In this document: one piece after another, positions 39,868-51,458 of the stretch | Layout: each line of letters opens with the position of its first letter | Position numbering within the stretch: the stretch's first letter is position 1 | Source of the DNA: Xiphydria camelus | Lineage: Eukaryota > Arthropoda > Insecta > Hymenoptera > Xiphydriidae | DNA: 64,000 bases | NCBI GenBank assembly: GCA_963678675.1 | Contig: OY783195.1 | Span: 11,000,479 to 11,064,478 of the forward strand | Reading direction: 5' to 3' | Position numbers and translations under genes: made by a program | The notes under the pieces: model-generated | Seen by the model: only the letters and a program-made list of their open reading frames with translations | What the model was told of the DNA's origin: nothing | Databases searched by the model: none

Positions 39868-42336
39868 CAAAAAAATAATTGCGGACAGGTCGATTTTTTG
39901 AGGGTCGATGGAGGGGTGCCTCCCGAGTCTCCAGCCAAATTTGCACCCTCGCCAACCCCTGGAGAGGGGTGCAATAGGGGTGGTTTCTTATTTTTTTTTT
40001 TTTGAAATTTTTTTTTCTAACTTGTAGAGAATAATATTTTCTACAACTTTGCCTAATAAAATTTTTTTTTAACTTTCATTTTTAACGGTCTAGCGCCCAT
40101 TATACGGGAAAACATTCACCATACTTATTTATTACGGTTCAGGAAATATACGAACGAAAGGTTGAATAGCTGGTTTTTCCATGCCGTTTCATTGACAACT
40201 GTCTCCCGAGCTTTCAACAAAAAAACGCAGTCTAACCACTTCGGGGTTTTGCGTAATAGGGGTGGTCTCATTATTTTGGGGCGGTTTTTTTATGGGTCAC
40301 TTGTACTTAATAAAAATCTGTACAGCGTTATTTCCTTATAGTTAATTTTTTAAACGTTGTTATTAACCAGTAGAGGCCTCAAAATGTATGAAAAATGTTT
40401 GCTGCTACAGTATTGGTTTTTGTCTCTTGCTTACAGGTTTGAGAAAGGAATGCAAGGAATGTAGTGAATACCTGCCTTTTTGGAGGTATTTTGATATAAC
40501 GGTTCATACCGTTCGATATTCTTGGAACATAACCATAAGTTAAGTCCAGCCTGTACACCTCGTTTAATCCCATGCGGTCTGATTTGGTAATGAGTACCAA
40601 TCGTTGTGAAGTCGTTGATGGTGGTTGGCTACTGCATAGAGTAGTGTGGCGCAAAGATACGACAATACGGCAAATTTGTGACCAGTATGTTGAATATGTT
40701 AGACAGCATTTTGTGGGGAATGTCCTCATCATATTTCACGGCTATCCAGACAACGAAAAAGACTGGGGCACAAAAACATACGAACGTTTACGTCGCGCTA
40801 ACAAACAAACATCGCCTGATTATGTTTTTGACGACTCCACAGTACTACTGGCAAGTCAAGAAAAATTTATCGTAAATGAACGAAATAAGAAAACCTTTCT
40901 TGTCATCCTTTCTACATATCTGCGGCAATCCGGCATTGAAGTTCTACAAGCTGTAGAAGATGCCGACGTGTTAATCGTGTCTACAGCTCTGGAGAGATCA
41001 GCAGTGTTTGACGAAATATATATAATCGGTGAAGACATTGACTTGTTGGTGCTGTTAGCCGGATTGTGCTCAGAATCAACCACCAACGTGTTTTTTAGGA
41101 AGCCTGGGCGTGGACAGAAGCCACAACACATTTATTCCACAAGCAGTTGGAAACACTCATCCCAAACACGGAAGTGGTTACTGTTTTTACATGCGTTCAG
41201 TGGTTGCGACACCACCTCCTCCATGTTCGGTTTTGGAAAAGGAAAACTCATCACAACGATAGAACAAGATCCCGAACTACAAAAATTTGTTTCGTTCTTC
41301 TACAATAAACGTAATGATACTGAAACAGTGACTTTTGCAGGAGAACGCATTATGATCGCATTGCATGGTGGTGATAGTAAGGACGATTCCTTGGACGCTT
41401 TGCGTTACAAATGTTTCATCCGATCAACGGCTAAACTTAGAAGCAATCTTTCCACGCTCCCACCGACTACAGACGCAGCCAAGCAACATTCCCTAAGAAC
41501 GTACCACCAAATGCAAATGTGGCTTGGCCAGTACCTAGATGCAGATGAATGGGGCTGGGAAAAGCAAGCACGAGGTTGGATGCCATGTATGACAACAAGA
41601 GACCCTGCTCCAGCACAGCTTTTGAAGCTCATATCATGCCAATGCGCAGGACCATGCCGTGTAGCCTGCGGTTGTCGCAAAGCCGGTCTGAAGTGCACAG
41701 CAATCTGTAAACACTGTGCGGGTGAGACCTGTGAGAACGTGCAAGTTTTACCAACAATTGCAGATGACGACAATGTCAGCGATGATGAAGATCTTAACGA
41801 TCACAACAGGCAAACAAGTGCCCATGAACCACTCGTCGACGAAGAGGAAATTTTGACTGACGATGACCATGCAGAAGCCATAAGCGCACCCTGTCCCTCC
41901 TCAAAGAGAGGACGGTTCAAATGAGGGGAAAACTGTCCTTGAAATTATCTTTGCACGATCGTGAATTAAGCCTTCTGGGGAAATCACGTAAAAAAAACGC
42001 GCCCAGAACTCTACCTCAAGGGTGGTGTGGAAATGAGTTCAACCTTTTGTTCGTATATTTCCTGAATCGTAATAAATAAGTATGGTGAATGTTTTCCCGT
42101 ATAATGGGCGCTGGACCGTTAAAAATAAAAGTTAAAAAAAAATTTTATTAGGCAAAGTTGTAGAGAATATTATTCTCTATAAGTTAGAAAAAAAAATTTC
42201 AAAAAAAAAAAAAAAAGAAACCACCCCTATTGCACCCCTCTCCAGGGGTTGGCGAGGGTGCAAATTTGGCTGGAGACTCGGGAGGCACCCCTCCATCGAC
42301 CCTCAAAAAATCGACCTGTCCGCAATTATTTTTTTG
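39868..42336. mobile_element. TIR element carrying the nuclease/CXC gene
   Basis: Inverted arms of ~280 bp: CAAAAAAATAATTGCGGACA at 39868 and its exact inverse ending at 42336. They continue through GAGGGTCGATGGAGGGG, GGAGAGGGGTGCAATAGG and CCATTATACGGGAAAACA. The only substantial gene inside is the 450-codon ORF; no DDE transposase is visible. A target duplication is not obvious. Confidence 0.8.
40572..41924 (+). CDS. XPG/PIN-like nuclease with CXC (tesmin/TSO1-type) domain
   Basis: 450 intact codons. The first half has the acid pattern of XPG/FEN1/PIN-like nucleases: D in CEVVDGGWLLHR (~res 14-25), E/D in AVEDADVLIVSTALE (~126-140), two Asp in GEDIDLLVLLAG (~152-163) and HAFSGCDTTSSMFGFGKGKL (~207-226), the last like the GCD...GxGxxK helix-hairpin of that family. 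Then AKQHSLRTYHQMQMWLGQ and WGWEKQARGW. The CXC domain follows (CQCAGPCRVACGCRKAGLKC, ~358-377), a DNA-binding zinc module. An acidic tail ends in a basic SSKRGRFK. The frame is open upstream to 40539 (KSSLYTSFNP), matching KSFKP in the decayed copy, so an upstream exon may exist. Role inferred: element-encoded nuclease acting on its own DNA. Confidence 0.7.
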   Translation: MRSDLVMSTNRCEVVDGGWLLHRVVWRKDTTIRQICDQYVEYVRQHFVGNVLIIFHGYPDNEKDWGTKTYERLRRANKQTSPDYVFDDSTVLLASQEKFIVNERNKKTFLVILSTYLRQSGIEVLQAVEDADVLIVSTALERSAVFDEIYIIGEDIDLLVLLAGLCSESTTNVFFRKPGRGQKPQHIYSTSSWKHSSQTRKWLLFLHAFSGCDTTSSMFGFGKGKLITTIEQDPELQKFVSFFYNKRNDTETVTFAGERIMIALHGGDSKDDSLDALRYKCFIRSTAKLRSNLSTLPPTTDAAKQHSLRTYHQMQMWLGQYLDADEWGWEKQARGWMPCMTTRDPAPAQLLKLISCQCAGPCRVACGCRKAGLKCTAICKHCAGETCENVQVLPTIADDDNVSDDEDLNDHNRQTSAHEPLVDEEEILTDDDHAEAISAPCPSSKRGRFK

Positions 42337-42389
42337 CACCCCCTATAGAGAGGGTCTAGTTTTACTGGACTATAAGGAGAGGAGTGTCG

Positions 42390-42465
42390 AATGCAGTCGA
42401 TAGACAATTAGAGAATTTCAATACCTGGTTTATCGAGAAAGGCCTTTCATTGCCTTTAGGTAGCC
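42390..42465 (+). pseudogene. possible reverse transcriptase scrap
   Basis: One frame reads SNAVDRQLENFNTWFIEKG, LSLPL, like the 'LQ..L..L..W....GL.L' helix after the YADD box of non-LTR RTs. Too short to be sure. Confidence 0.2.
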
Positions 42466-42563
42466 TGACGTACCCTCACGGTCGAGAACGAGCATCCGGC
42501 TGACCCGACCGTTGAGTGCGTCACTCAGGTACCGCTAATAACGGCATCTTCGCCCTTTAGACT

Positions 42564-42741
42564 TATGGCCATCACACACAAAATTCCGTAAGGCCGTAAG
42601 ACGTAAGCGTAAACGAATAGACCAATCAGGATCAAGTATTCCGTTGTGGTGGGATTACGGTCAACGGAATATTTGATCCTGATTGGTCTATTCGCTTACG
42701 CTTACGTCTTACGGCCTTACGGAATTTCGTGTGTGATGGCC
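42564..42741. mobile_element. palindromic hAT-like MITE containing the AAGTATTCCGTTG hairpin
   Basis: GGCCATCACACACAAAATTCC and inverse, arms ~80 bp. Direct repeats TTTAGACT stand at 42556-42563 and 42742-42749; an 8 bp duplication fits hAT mobilisation. The inner 71 bp is the same hairpin as 37730-37798. Confidence 0.6.
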
Positions 42742-42749
42742 TTTAGACT

Positions 42750-43522
42750 CGGAAATTTCCTAAGCGTCATCTTCTGCTCCACCGACGCTCCTTCTCCCAG
42801 CCAATCAGGGGGCATCGCGTCAGTCCACGCTACCCCTTCCGTTGGTCTGGGTTGCGCACATATAAACTGGGACTAAACGCACGTCCTTTAATGTATCACA
42901 AATCATCAAACGTGTCGTACGTGCCATACTCCGCCGATCAACCTCACTCGGAATCCGTAAGTTAATCAGATTCTACGTCGTATTTGGTATCACGGAACGT
43001 GGTTAGTACATTCAGGTGTCAGTCCTTTATCTGAACACGACTCAGTTACATTCGCTCCCTTTGTCAATAGGCCATTGCGTGCCAGCCGACGGATTGAAGT
43101 TCTGAGTTCGTACCGCGTCAATTCAGCGCATTCAATTGTAAACCATTATAAACCAACTCCACTGTATCTTGTTAATCTAATATACGATTACTAAACGTAG
43201 TGAGTGCAGTGCATAGTTAGTTGAACTAGCCGATCGATTTGAACCTCGCCTTTCGGTCGTTCGGTTAAAATTCTAATAGCCGCGTCACGCATAGTGTCCT
43301 CGGGATTTACAACCCCGAGGAGATCCGATTAAATCATCGCGCGGCGACCGAACACAAACCAATAGTTCCGTTCACGAATTCGATTCTCACGCGTCGAGAA
43401 TAGCCCCCCTGTTTCCTTGTTAATCGTATTAGTTTGATTACTTAACATTTTTCATTGTTTTTAATGTGGGTAAAGTTCTGTTGTCCTAATGTTTTCCTTT
43501 TTTCGTTTTTTTTACAGTTAAT
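42750..43522. other. upstream region of the Tnp2-like gene
   Basis: ACATATAAACTGGG near 42855 could be a TATA box and TCAGTC near 43019 an initiator, but they are not well spaced. No gene. TTTTTTTTACAG ends at 43516, just before the first ATG. Confidence 0.3.
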
Positions 43523-46500
43523 ATGGTAAGAGCATTGAAGAAAAGATAACCGCAGTCTGTTTCTTATTTTGGTTTCTTCCCAAAACCATCAATTGTTTTT
43601 CATTTATCTCGATAAACATTTTTACAAACGCTACTATTTGGTTTTAGGCAGCTGCAAATTATTTTGAAAGACCAAATATAGTAAACCAGGTACAAATATA
43701 ACATTTCCATAACCTACAAATTTAAATTAATATAACTTTTTTTGTAATTTTTGTTTACAAATTTTTATATGCAGAAAACTCATGTTTATAATTTGATTTT
43801 AGCCTTTATATCAGTTTCTGTCTGGTTCTCATGAGGGTCAGGGTATTCTGAGGTGTTTTTTGAGGGATGGTTTTCTGGAAGAAAATATTCGAAGTTTGAT
43901 AGTTCGTTTGATAGTAAAAAAAGAAATAGATCGACGTCTGGATGATGCCGAGAATCAAAACGGTGTGAGATTTTTACACGGACTAAGGTACTACTGTGTT
44001 AAATTAATTAATTATTTCATTAACACAGTAATCAATAATTAAAGTAAAAATATTTATCCTTTCAGTTTTTCTAAAAAATTGTTGACAGATTGGTCGGAGG
44101 AAATTGCCAATTTGTTCATCGGAGAAAGACCAACGCTTTACTACAGACGTGCTAAGTCGGTTAAAGGACAAACAATATCTGCAGGAGGAAAGCTCATTGA
44201 ACACATTAAATATAAGAAAGACATTTTGAGAAAATCCGGACTTTTGGGTCCATCAAATAAGGCACAGCCTAATGTAGATGTAGAAAATACAGGTAATAAA
44301 AAGTCAACACTTTATTTTTATCATAATAAAGCCAATCAGGAATTAAATGTAACTGTATGAATATTTTATTAGTTTCAATGCTTAAATAAAAAAAATAATT
44401 CAATTGATGATGAAAAACATGATGGTAACACTGAATGTTCTAACAACGACAGCAACAGCCAGCCTACGATCCCTTTACGACCACCAGAGAGACTTCCTGG
44501 GAAAATTGATGAATTCGAACACGTGGCGAATGAATGTGTTGAAGAACCAAAGTTTATTCTTTCCAGAACGTGTAATCCGAGCGACAAAAAGCCTCCATAC
44601 CAAAATGAGATTTACTCACAAAGAAGTGTGACTATGGACTCTGTTTTGTTTGCGGCAAAAATTTATTCATATAACGATATTAGTAGGAAACGAAGCCAAG
44701 AAATTATTAACAATGCGAGTAAATTCATCCAAGACTATATAAGTGGTACGAAAAAACAAGTTTTAGAGTCCATTCGAGCCAGTAAAGACGTGGATACTGC
44801 TTTCCAAAATGTTGAAAAAATATTCCAACATCAAAGTCAGCCATTCGATTTTTTACGTACCGAAACTCAATGCTTTTCGACTTTTAAAAACAAAAAGACA
44901 TTTATTAAGCCAGAATCTTATTTACTGGGTGAGAGAACCGACTATGTTAAAAAAGATGAAGAGCAAGTTTTAAAGAGGATATCAGTAGTTGCTCAATTCA
45001 TTCCTTTGCGTAAAGTGTTTCAAAAGTTTTTCTCATTACCTCATGTTCTACAAGAAACCTTAGATTATGTAAATCTTTTAATGAGTGACACCTCTATCAT
45101 ATCTAATTTCATCCAAGAAACTTTGTGGCAAAAGTTAATTGATGGTTGTGGGAACAAAATTATTTTCCCATTGTTTATTAGTTTTGATGACTACGAACCT
45201 AACAACGCTTTAGGTAGTCATCGTGGCATTTCAAAATGCGGAGCAGTCTACGCAATCATCGCATGCCTTCCTCCTTGGCTACAAGCTAAACTTGAGAATA
45301 TTTTTTTGTTCATTTTATTTAATACCCTTGATCGAAAATATTTTTAAAATCATATCATTTTCTCAAAAGTGCAAGACGAATTAAAATTTTTAGAAGAGAA
45401 AGGTATCACGATTGATCTTCATGGAAAAAGAATACAAATTTATTTTAAATTAGCTTCAGTGTTAGGTGATAACTTGGGTCTTCATTCGTTATTGGGCTTC
45501 CAGGAACATTTTAATCACGGAAAATTTTGTAGATTTTGTCTGGCAGATAAAATTAATATTAACGAAATTTTTGATGAGAATGACGTGATTTTACGAACAA
45601 AAAGTACATACGAAGAAGATTTGAAGAAAAATGACACTCAAAATAGAGGTATAAGAGGGCCTTGTGTGCTAACAGAAACAGGCGATTTTCACCCTATAAT
45701 AAATAAATCAGTAAATCCAGATCATGATGCTCTCGAAGGTTTTTGCAGATACGACATGGGTTCAATTCTTCACTATTTTATTAGAACAAAGAAATATTTT
45801 ACGTTGTATGATTTCAATATCAGAGCTTCTAAAGGTTGTTATTATGGCTTCGAAAAAAATAAACCCCCTGAGATATTGACATTACATATTACAGATAAAC
45901 AATTGATCATGTCTGCTGCCGAGATGGCCACATTAGTTCGATATTTTTCTGTTATAATCGGCCATTTAATACCGGATGATGATCCCGTATGGGAATTATT
46001 TAAAAAATTGAGAGAGATTGTAGAGATATTATTAGCTTATAATATCGATATTGATGTTGCTTATGAATTAAAAGATAAAGTTCGAAATTACTTGAAACTA
46101 TTACAAAAATTGTTTCCTGGATGTTTTAAGCTAAAACATCACTTTTTAATTCATCATTGGAAGGTGATGCTCGAGTGCGGACCCGTTTGGAAACTTTCAA
46201 CAATGCGAACTGAAGCTAAAAATCGCGAAGGTAAAATTACAGCACCTGTTGCAATAGCGCGTGTGAATATTTGTAAAACGATTGCCATAAAGCATCAGTT
46301 GGCTTTAAACTATCGTTTCATGTTAAATAAAGTAGCAAGTAGAGTTTTTTATGATCAGAAGTCTATCAAAACTACCGAAATTCTTTATTTAAATGGAATC
46401 CGCGAAATACAACATTCATTACCAGTGGATTTCAGGAATGTATTATCGACGGTATCTTTAGTAAAAAGGATAGATTATAATGGACAAACTATAGTTGTTA

Positions 46501-46760
46501 ATTGCTTCATTGTAAATCACAGTGAAGATGAACCTGTTTTTTATGAAGTAGAGAATATTATTGTAAGGAATGAAGAATTTTTGTTAACTGTTAAAGAGTA
46601 CTTTGATGTATTGTATAATAATCATATTCAAGCCTACTATCTAAAAACATTTGGATATGCTTGGAGAGTCTTATATCCGTCTGACATTGATGGGTGTTTC
46701 GTGACCCATCTTACGCGAATCCCAACAGGGCATAAGTGCATCATTACCAAATGGATATAA
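43523..46760 (+). pseudogene. EnSpm/CACTA (Tnp2)-like transposase gene with introns and one stop
   Basis: Exons: ATG 43523-43525 | 43648-43689 (AAANYFERPNIVNQ) | 43803-43987 (PLYQFLSGSHEGQGILRCFL..) | from 44066 (FSKKLLTDWSEEIANLF..), all with GT-AG borders and in phase. A long exon is open from 44373 to 46760, broken only by TAA at 45345-45347; the frame is the same on both sides (..DRKYF, stop, NHIIFSKVQDELKF..). The junction near 44293-44372 is not in phase as read. Motifs: ISFDDYEPNNALGSHRG, LPPWLQAKLENIFLF, DELKFLEEKGI, FCRFC, NPDHDALEGFCRYDMG, LECGPVWKLSTMRTEAKNRE. These match the Tnp2 order in EnSpm/CACTA transposases; KDZ-type enzymes are the alternative. AATAAA is at 46784-46789. Confidence 0.65.
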
Positions 46761-46783
46761 GGCTTTTCAAGACATTTGTTTGT

Positions 46784-46789
46784 AATAAA
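46784..46789 (+). terminator. poly(A) signal of the Tnp2-like gene
   Basis: AATAAA 24 nt past the stop codon. Confidence 0.6.
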
Positions 46790-47334
46790 TAAATTTGAAT
46801 TTTTTGTATTTATGTGCAAGACTTTTAATTCTGTTTTACCAATCTCAATCCCTATTAATATTCTTTTTATCGATAAATAAATAAATGTATGATTTGTCAT
46901 TTTTAGGAAGAAAAATTTACATTTACGTCGGTTAAATTTTACTAGTTTATTCATTAAAAATTACTTTTCGATTTTGATGAAAAAATCTCATTCCAAAAGG
47001 ACATATTTGTCTCATACTTAGTGAAAACGTTTACTTTTTGCATATAATATTTGCTATGTCGGTAAAGAAATTTTCTTACTTTTCAGAAGGGAACTTTTCA
47101 CTAAGCAAAGGGGGAAAAATTCTACCGTTTGTCAATTCGGTGCTCAGTTAGTCAGAAAAATGGGACTTTTTCCTCATCTTCTAGGTTAGAAGTTCTCTTT
47201 TTTTTCTCTCCGTGCATCTGACAGCTTTAACCTCACTTTCGATGGAAGGACAATTATCTTTGTGATAATTCTATTTTTTGTTTCAGCGTCATGCGAGCAC
47301 GAGACGAATCGATGGCTTTTCTTCTCTGTCACAA
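46790..47334. other. 3' flank of the Tnp2-like gene
   Basis: No gene. TTTTTTTTCTCTCCGTG at about 47198-47214 would be the inverse of CACGGAGAGAAAA, a CAC-type terminus possible for a CACTA element; no matching left end next to the gene was found. Confidence 0.35.
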
Positions 47335-47669
47335 TCGAAGCCGTGGGAGAAAAATAGGAGATGCAATGGAATTGGATCACAACACACAATCATGTAATTA
47401 CTTTATCATTATTTTTTCTCTATCGATATATTTAACCTTTCGTACTATTACAAGTTCCAATTTACACACCGACCTGTCAAACCTGAAGTGTACATATACC
47501 TCACTTCTATTTCATCTGTTCTTCGTCTCCGTTGTAACGACAGTCAATAAGGAATCACTGATACCGATTAGGGTTCGAGGGTTATTCCTTATTCTTTCTA
47601 GCACAGCATCGATATTTTACTGCACCTGTTTTCTTCTGGGACTTCCTAAAATAATTATAAAAACCCCAT

Positions 47670-47882
47670 ATGATTGTTATTTACAATTTGTTACAGTTCG
47701 TATGCGAACCCGAGGCGGTTTCTTTCGAACGAAGGATCATCCACTTGTTGTTCCAAGAACCAGTTGCATTAGTTCATTTAGCGAGCTGGATCTGCTGTCT
47801 CGAGTGCATGGACGAGTGCCACTTTAAATGGATATTTTGTAATTTCCATCGTTACGTCGGAGGCGAAGAAGAGATGAAATAG
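47670..47882 (+). pseudogene. captured coding-like segment between palindromes
   Basis: After TTTGTTACAG (possible acceptor) the frame reads VCEPEAVSFERRIIHLLFQE and LASWICCLECMDECHFKW. A second copy at 49254-49376 reads HPEGLQIMCEPEEVSFERG, IVHLLFQEPAALV, then a stop. Two diverged copies keeping the same frame suggest it was once coding. No family recognised. Confidence 0.35.
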
Positions 47883-48308
47883 AAGTGAGGTAAATGTACA
47901 TTTCACGTTTGATAGGTTGGTATATAAATTGGAACTTCTCTGATAGTATAATACGAAAGAGGAAATATATCGATAAAGGAAAAATAATAATAAAGTAGTT
48001 ACTAGATTATTGTAATCTAATTCCATTGTATCCCTTACTTTTCTGCCACGACTTTGATCGTTGATAGTGAAGAAAAATCAAATTTATTGGTTGATCCATC
48101 TACTATCAACAATCAAAGTTGTGGCAGAAAAATAAAGGATACAATAGAATTGGATTACAATAATGTAGTAACTACTTTATTATTATTTTTTCTTTATCGA
48201 TATATTTCCTCTTTCGTATTATACTATCAGAAGATCCAATTTATATACCAACCTATCAAACGTGAAGTGTACATGTACCTCACTTCTATTTCATCTCTTC
48301 TTCGCCTT
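47862..48308. mobile_element. complete palindromic element, copy E1
   Basis: Two ~200 bp arms around the hairpin TTGATNGTTGATAGTG near 48055-48115. Outer ends GGCGAAGAAGAGATGAAAT and inverse. Confidence 0.75.
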
Positions 48309-49751
48309 GTTCGAAAGAAATCCCCTCGGGTTCGCATAAGATCTGTAACAAATTGTAAATAACATAATCATTTGCAGTTTCACTATTTAAAATATACCGA
48401 ACTTACTCAACGTAGAAATTAAGAAACTATATTAATCTGAGTTAACCAATTCTAATGACAGAATTATTAAAAATGATATATTTCATCTTTCGTATTATAC
48501 TATCACACAAGTTCCAATTTATATACCGACCTGTCAAACGTGAAGTGTACATGTACCTCACTTCTATTTCATCTCTTCTTCGCCTCTAGTGTAACGATAG
48601 AAATTACAAAATATCATAACTTTTTTGTAACATTTCTGCAATATTTTACAATAATCGTGAACACTACCGTATGTGTGTTAGAAATATATATTTCTCGATA
48701 AATTCGAGAATGTTGCGAAACATCATAGAAACGTTTCAGTCTCATTACGTCGAAAGATCTCCTCGATAAGGTACAGCTCGATAAGATTGTACTTGTCAGG
48801 GCTGAATTATGTAGGGTTTTTATAATTATTTTAGGTAGTCCCAGAGGAATACAGGTGCAGCAAAATATCGATGCTGTCCTAGAAAGAATGAGGAATAACC
48901 CTCGAACCCTAATCGATATCAGTGATTCCTCATTGACGTTCGTTACACCAGAGTTGAAGAAAAGATGAAATAGAAGTGAGGTACATGTACACTTCACTTT
49001 TAACAGGTAGGTATATAAATTTGAACTTGTGTGATAGTATAATACGAAAGATGAAATATATCACTTTTAATAATTCTGTCATTATTATATATAGAATTAG
49101 TTAACTCGGATTAATATAGTTTCTTAATTTCTATGTAGAGTAAGTTGGGTATATTTTAAATAGTGAAATACTGAATATAATTGTGGTATTTATAATTTGT
49201 TACAGAAATAAACGTACTGCTATTGAATTCCACCCAGAAGGACTCCAAATCATGTGCGAACCCGAGGAGGTTTCTTTTGAACGAGGGATCGTCCACTTGT
49301 TGTTCCAAGAACCAGCTGCATTAGTTTATTCGGTGGGTTAGATCTGCTGCCTCGAGTGCATGGACGTGCGTTCATCCTTCAATATCCTCCCTACCATGAT
49401 CGGCTGATTCTAACCTCTGTTGCCACAGCTCGAATGCTCGTCGAAGGTTATTCCTTATTCTTTCTAGCACAGATCTATATTATGCTGCATCTGTATTCTT
49501 CTGGGACTTCCTAAAATAATTATAAAAACCCCATATAATTCAGCTCTGACAAGTACAATCTTATCGAGGAAATCTTTCGATGTAATGATTCCGAAATGTT
49601 TCTATGATATTTTGCAACATTCGCGAATTTGTCAAGAAATATATATTTCTAACATACGGTAGTATTCACGAATATTGCAAAATATCGCAGGAATGTTACA
49701 GAAAAGTTACTTGCAAAAACGTGCTTTGTGGGATGTAAATGATTATACCAG

Positions 49752-50178
49752 AGGCGAAGAAGAGATGAAATAAAAGTGAGGTACATGTACATTTCACGCT
49801 TGATAGGTCGGTATATAAATTGGAACTTGTGATAGTATAATACGAAAGAGGAAATATATAAATAAAGAAAAAAAATAAATAAAGTAGTTACTCCATTATT
49901 GTAATTCCATTGTATCCCTTATTTTTCTGCCACGACTTTGATTGTTGATAGTGGATGGATCAGCCAATAAATTTAATTTTTATTCACTATCAACAATCAG
50001 TCGCGGCAGAAAAATAAGGGATACAATGGAATTGGATTACAGTAATGTAGTAACTACTTTATTATTATTTTTTCTTTATCGATATATATTTCCTCTTTCG
50101 TATTATACTATCCCAAGTTCGAATTTATATACCGACCTGTCAAACGTGAAGTGTACATGTACCTCACTTTTATTTCAT
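49752..50178. mobile_element. complete palindromic element, copy E2
   Basis: Same arms as E1; the hairpin centre is at 49930-50005. Confidence 0.75.
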
Positions 50179-50997
50179 TAAGTATTACTGCAGAACGAGT
50201 AGGTAAGAAGATTTTCATGAAGACTCATGATTTTTTGACTTGTCATCTCGTACAGGTGCAACCGAAGAGGATCTAGCTCGTGTCCTGTCCACAAAAAGAT
50301 GACTCGATGGACATTGGAGAATGTCAGACTTGTCACCGAGCGCCTATATCCCACGGTACATTAATTGCAATACGCGTTTCTCCTTTCAACTATTCCAGCG
50401 TTAAATAAATTTTACTTCTTTCACAAGTTAATAACCTTTTTTGAACTGTTCGTGGTAGGTGGCAGCGATTCATAATAGCGACTCGTCGTAGACAAGTTCG
50501 TCTATTAAAACTAAAAAGCAATTCGGTGTACCGAACTACTACTGCGATAATGTGCCCGAGCTCACGGTCTATTCTGCGATTAACATTAACGTAATCGTGA
50601 TTATGCTCAGGTGATGGGTGTTCCAAAAGAGGTAAAGTTGATACTAAACATCGGATGCTGTAAGCTGACTTGCTAGTGTATGCTTGCAACTGGAATATCA
50701 TCGCAGGAATAATTTGTCTACGATTAGTCATAATCATTGATCGCTGCCCCCTACGATGAACAGTTTGTACAAGGTAAATACTTTGAAAGAAGTGAAAGTT
50801 ATTTAAAGCAGGAATAATTGAAATGAAAAGCGCATATTGCAATAAATGTACCGTGGGTAATAGGCGCTCGGTGACAAGTCTGATATTCTCCGATGTCCAT
50901 CGCGAGTCATCTTTTTACGGACAGGACACGAGCTAGGTCCTCTTCGGTTGCACCTGTACGAGATGACATGTCAGAGTCTGCAGTAATACTTAATGAG
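50178..50997. mobile_element. foldback between E2 and E3
   Basis: ATTAAGTATTACTGCAG at the left and the inverse at the right; arms ~250 bp through GGTGCAACCGAAGAGGA. Because E2 and E3 flank it in mirror order, 49990-51170 forms one larger palindrome. Confidence 0.75.
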
Positions 50998-51304
50998 ACA
51001 AAAGTGAGGTACATGTACACTTCACGTTTGACACAGGTCGGTATATAAATTCGAACTTGTGTGTGGAATAGTATAATACGAAAGAGGGACTATATCGATA
51101 AAGAAACAATAATAATAAAGTAGTTACTACATTACTGAAATCCAATTCCATTGTATCCCTTATTTTTCTGCCACGACTTTGATAGTTGATAGTGAATAAA
51201 AAACAAATTTATTAGCTGATCCATCCACTATCAACAATCAAAGTCATGGTAGAAAAATAAGGGATACAATAAAATTGGATTACAATAATGGAGTAACTAC
51301 TTTA
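50994..51304. mobile_element. palindromic element E3, right arm truncated
   Basis: Left arm complete, hairpin at 51170-51245, right arm stops at 51304. Confidence 0.75.
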
Positions 51305-51458
51305 AACACTTGGGGAAACTCACCGAAGAAACCCGAATAATTCTTATCACCTGTACACTTGATTGCATGATTTGACAGCTACCGGGAGATCAGGGGGGCC
51401 TTTCTCGAGTCACTCGTATCTTTGCGTGCACGCAACTCAGCGAAGAGACCCATCAGTT

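Larger units (their letters stand above)
47335..51304. repeat. cluster of repeated palindromic elements
   Basis: A ~215 bp arm (GAAATAGAAGTGAGGTACAT, CACGTTTGATAGGTCGG, TATATAAATTGGAAC, ATACGAAAGAGGAAATATAT, TAAGGGATACAATGG inverse) occurs at least eight times in both orientations: 47335-47527, 47862-48045, 48120-48308, 48470-48592, 48958-49065, 49752-49935, 49990-50178 and 50994-51170, with a truncated last arm to 51304. Intervening segments (for example GGGTTATTCCTTATTCTTTC) are also repeated at 47570, 48890 (inverse) and 49440. Confidence 0.8.

Noticed and set aside
40379..40732. 117-codon minus frame at the 5' side of the nuclease/CXC gene
   Set aside because: It overlaps the conserved start of the nuclease frame, whose reading is supported by the second copy.
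46637..46954. 105-codon minus frame over the 3' end of the Tnp2-like gene
   Set aside because: Antisense shadow of the transposase frame and its 3' untranslated region.
37423..47214. CACGGAGA at 37423 and its inverse at ~47207 as the two ends of a 10 kb CACTA element around the Tnp2-like gene
   Set aside because: The match is short, A-rich, and the flanking trinucleotides (CCA, CAT) do not agree; several complete elements intervene.
50390..50842. 150-codon minus frame in the E2-E3 foldback
   Set aside because: It translates across the palindrome arms with no recognisable domain and no support from the mirror arm.
47335..51304. CRISPR-like array because of regular repeats
   Set aside because: Repeats are long, in alternating orientation and eukaryotic in setting; no short direct repeats with uniform spacers.
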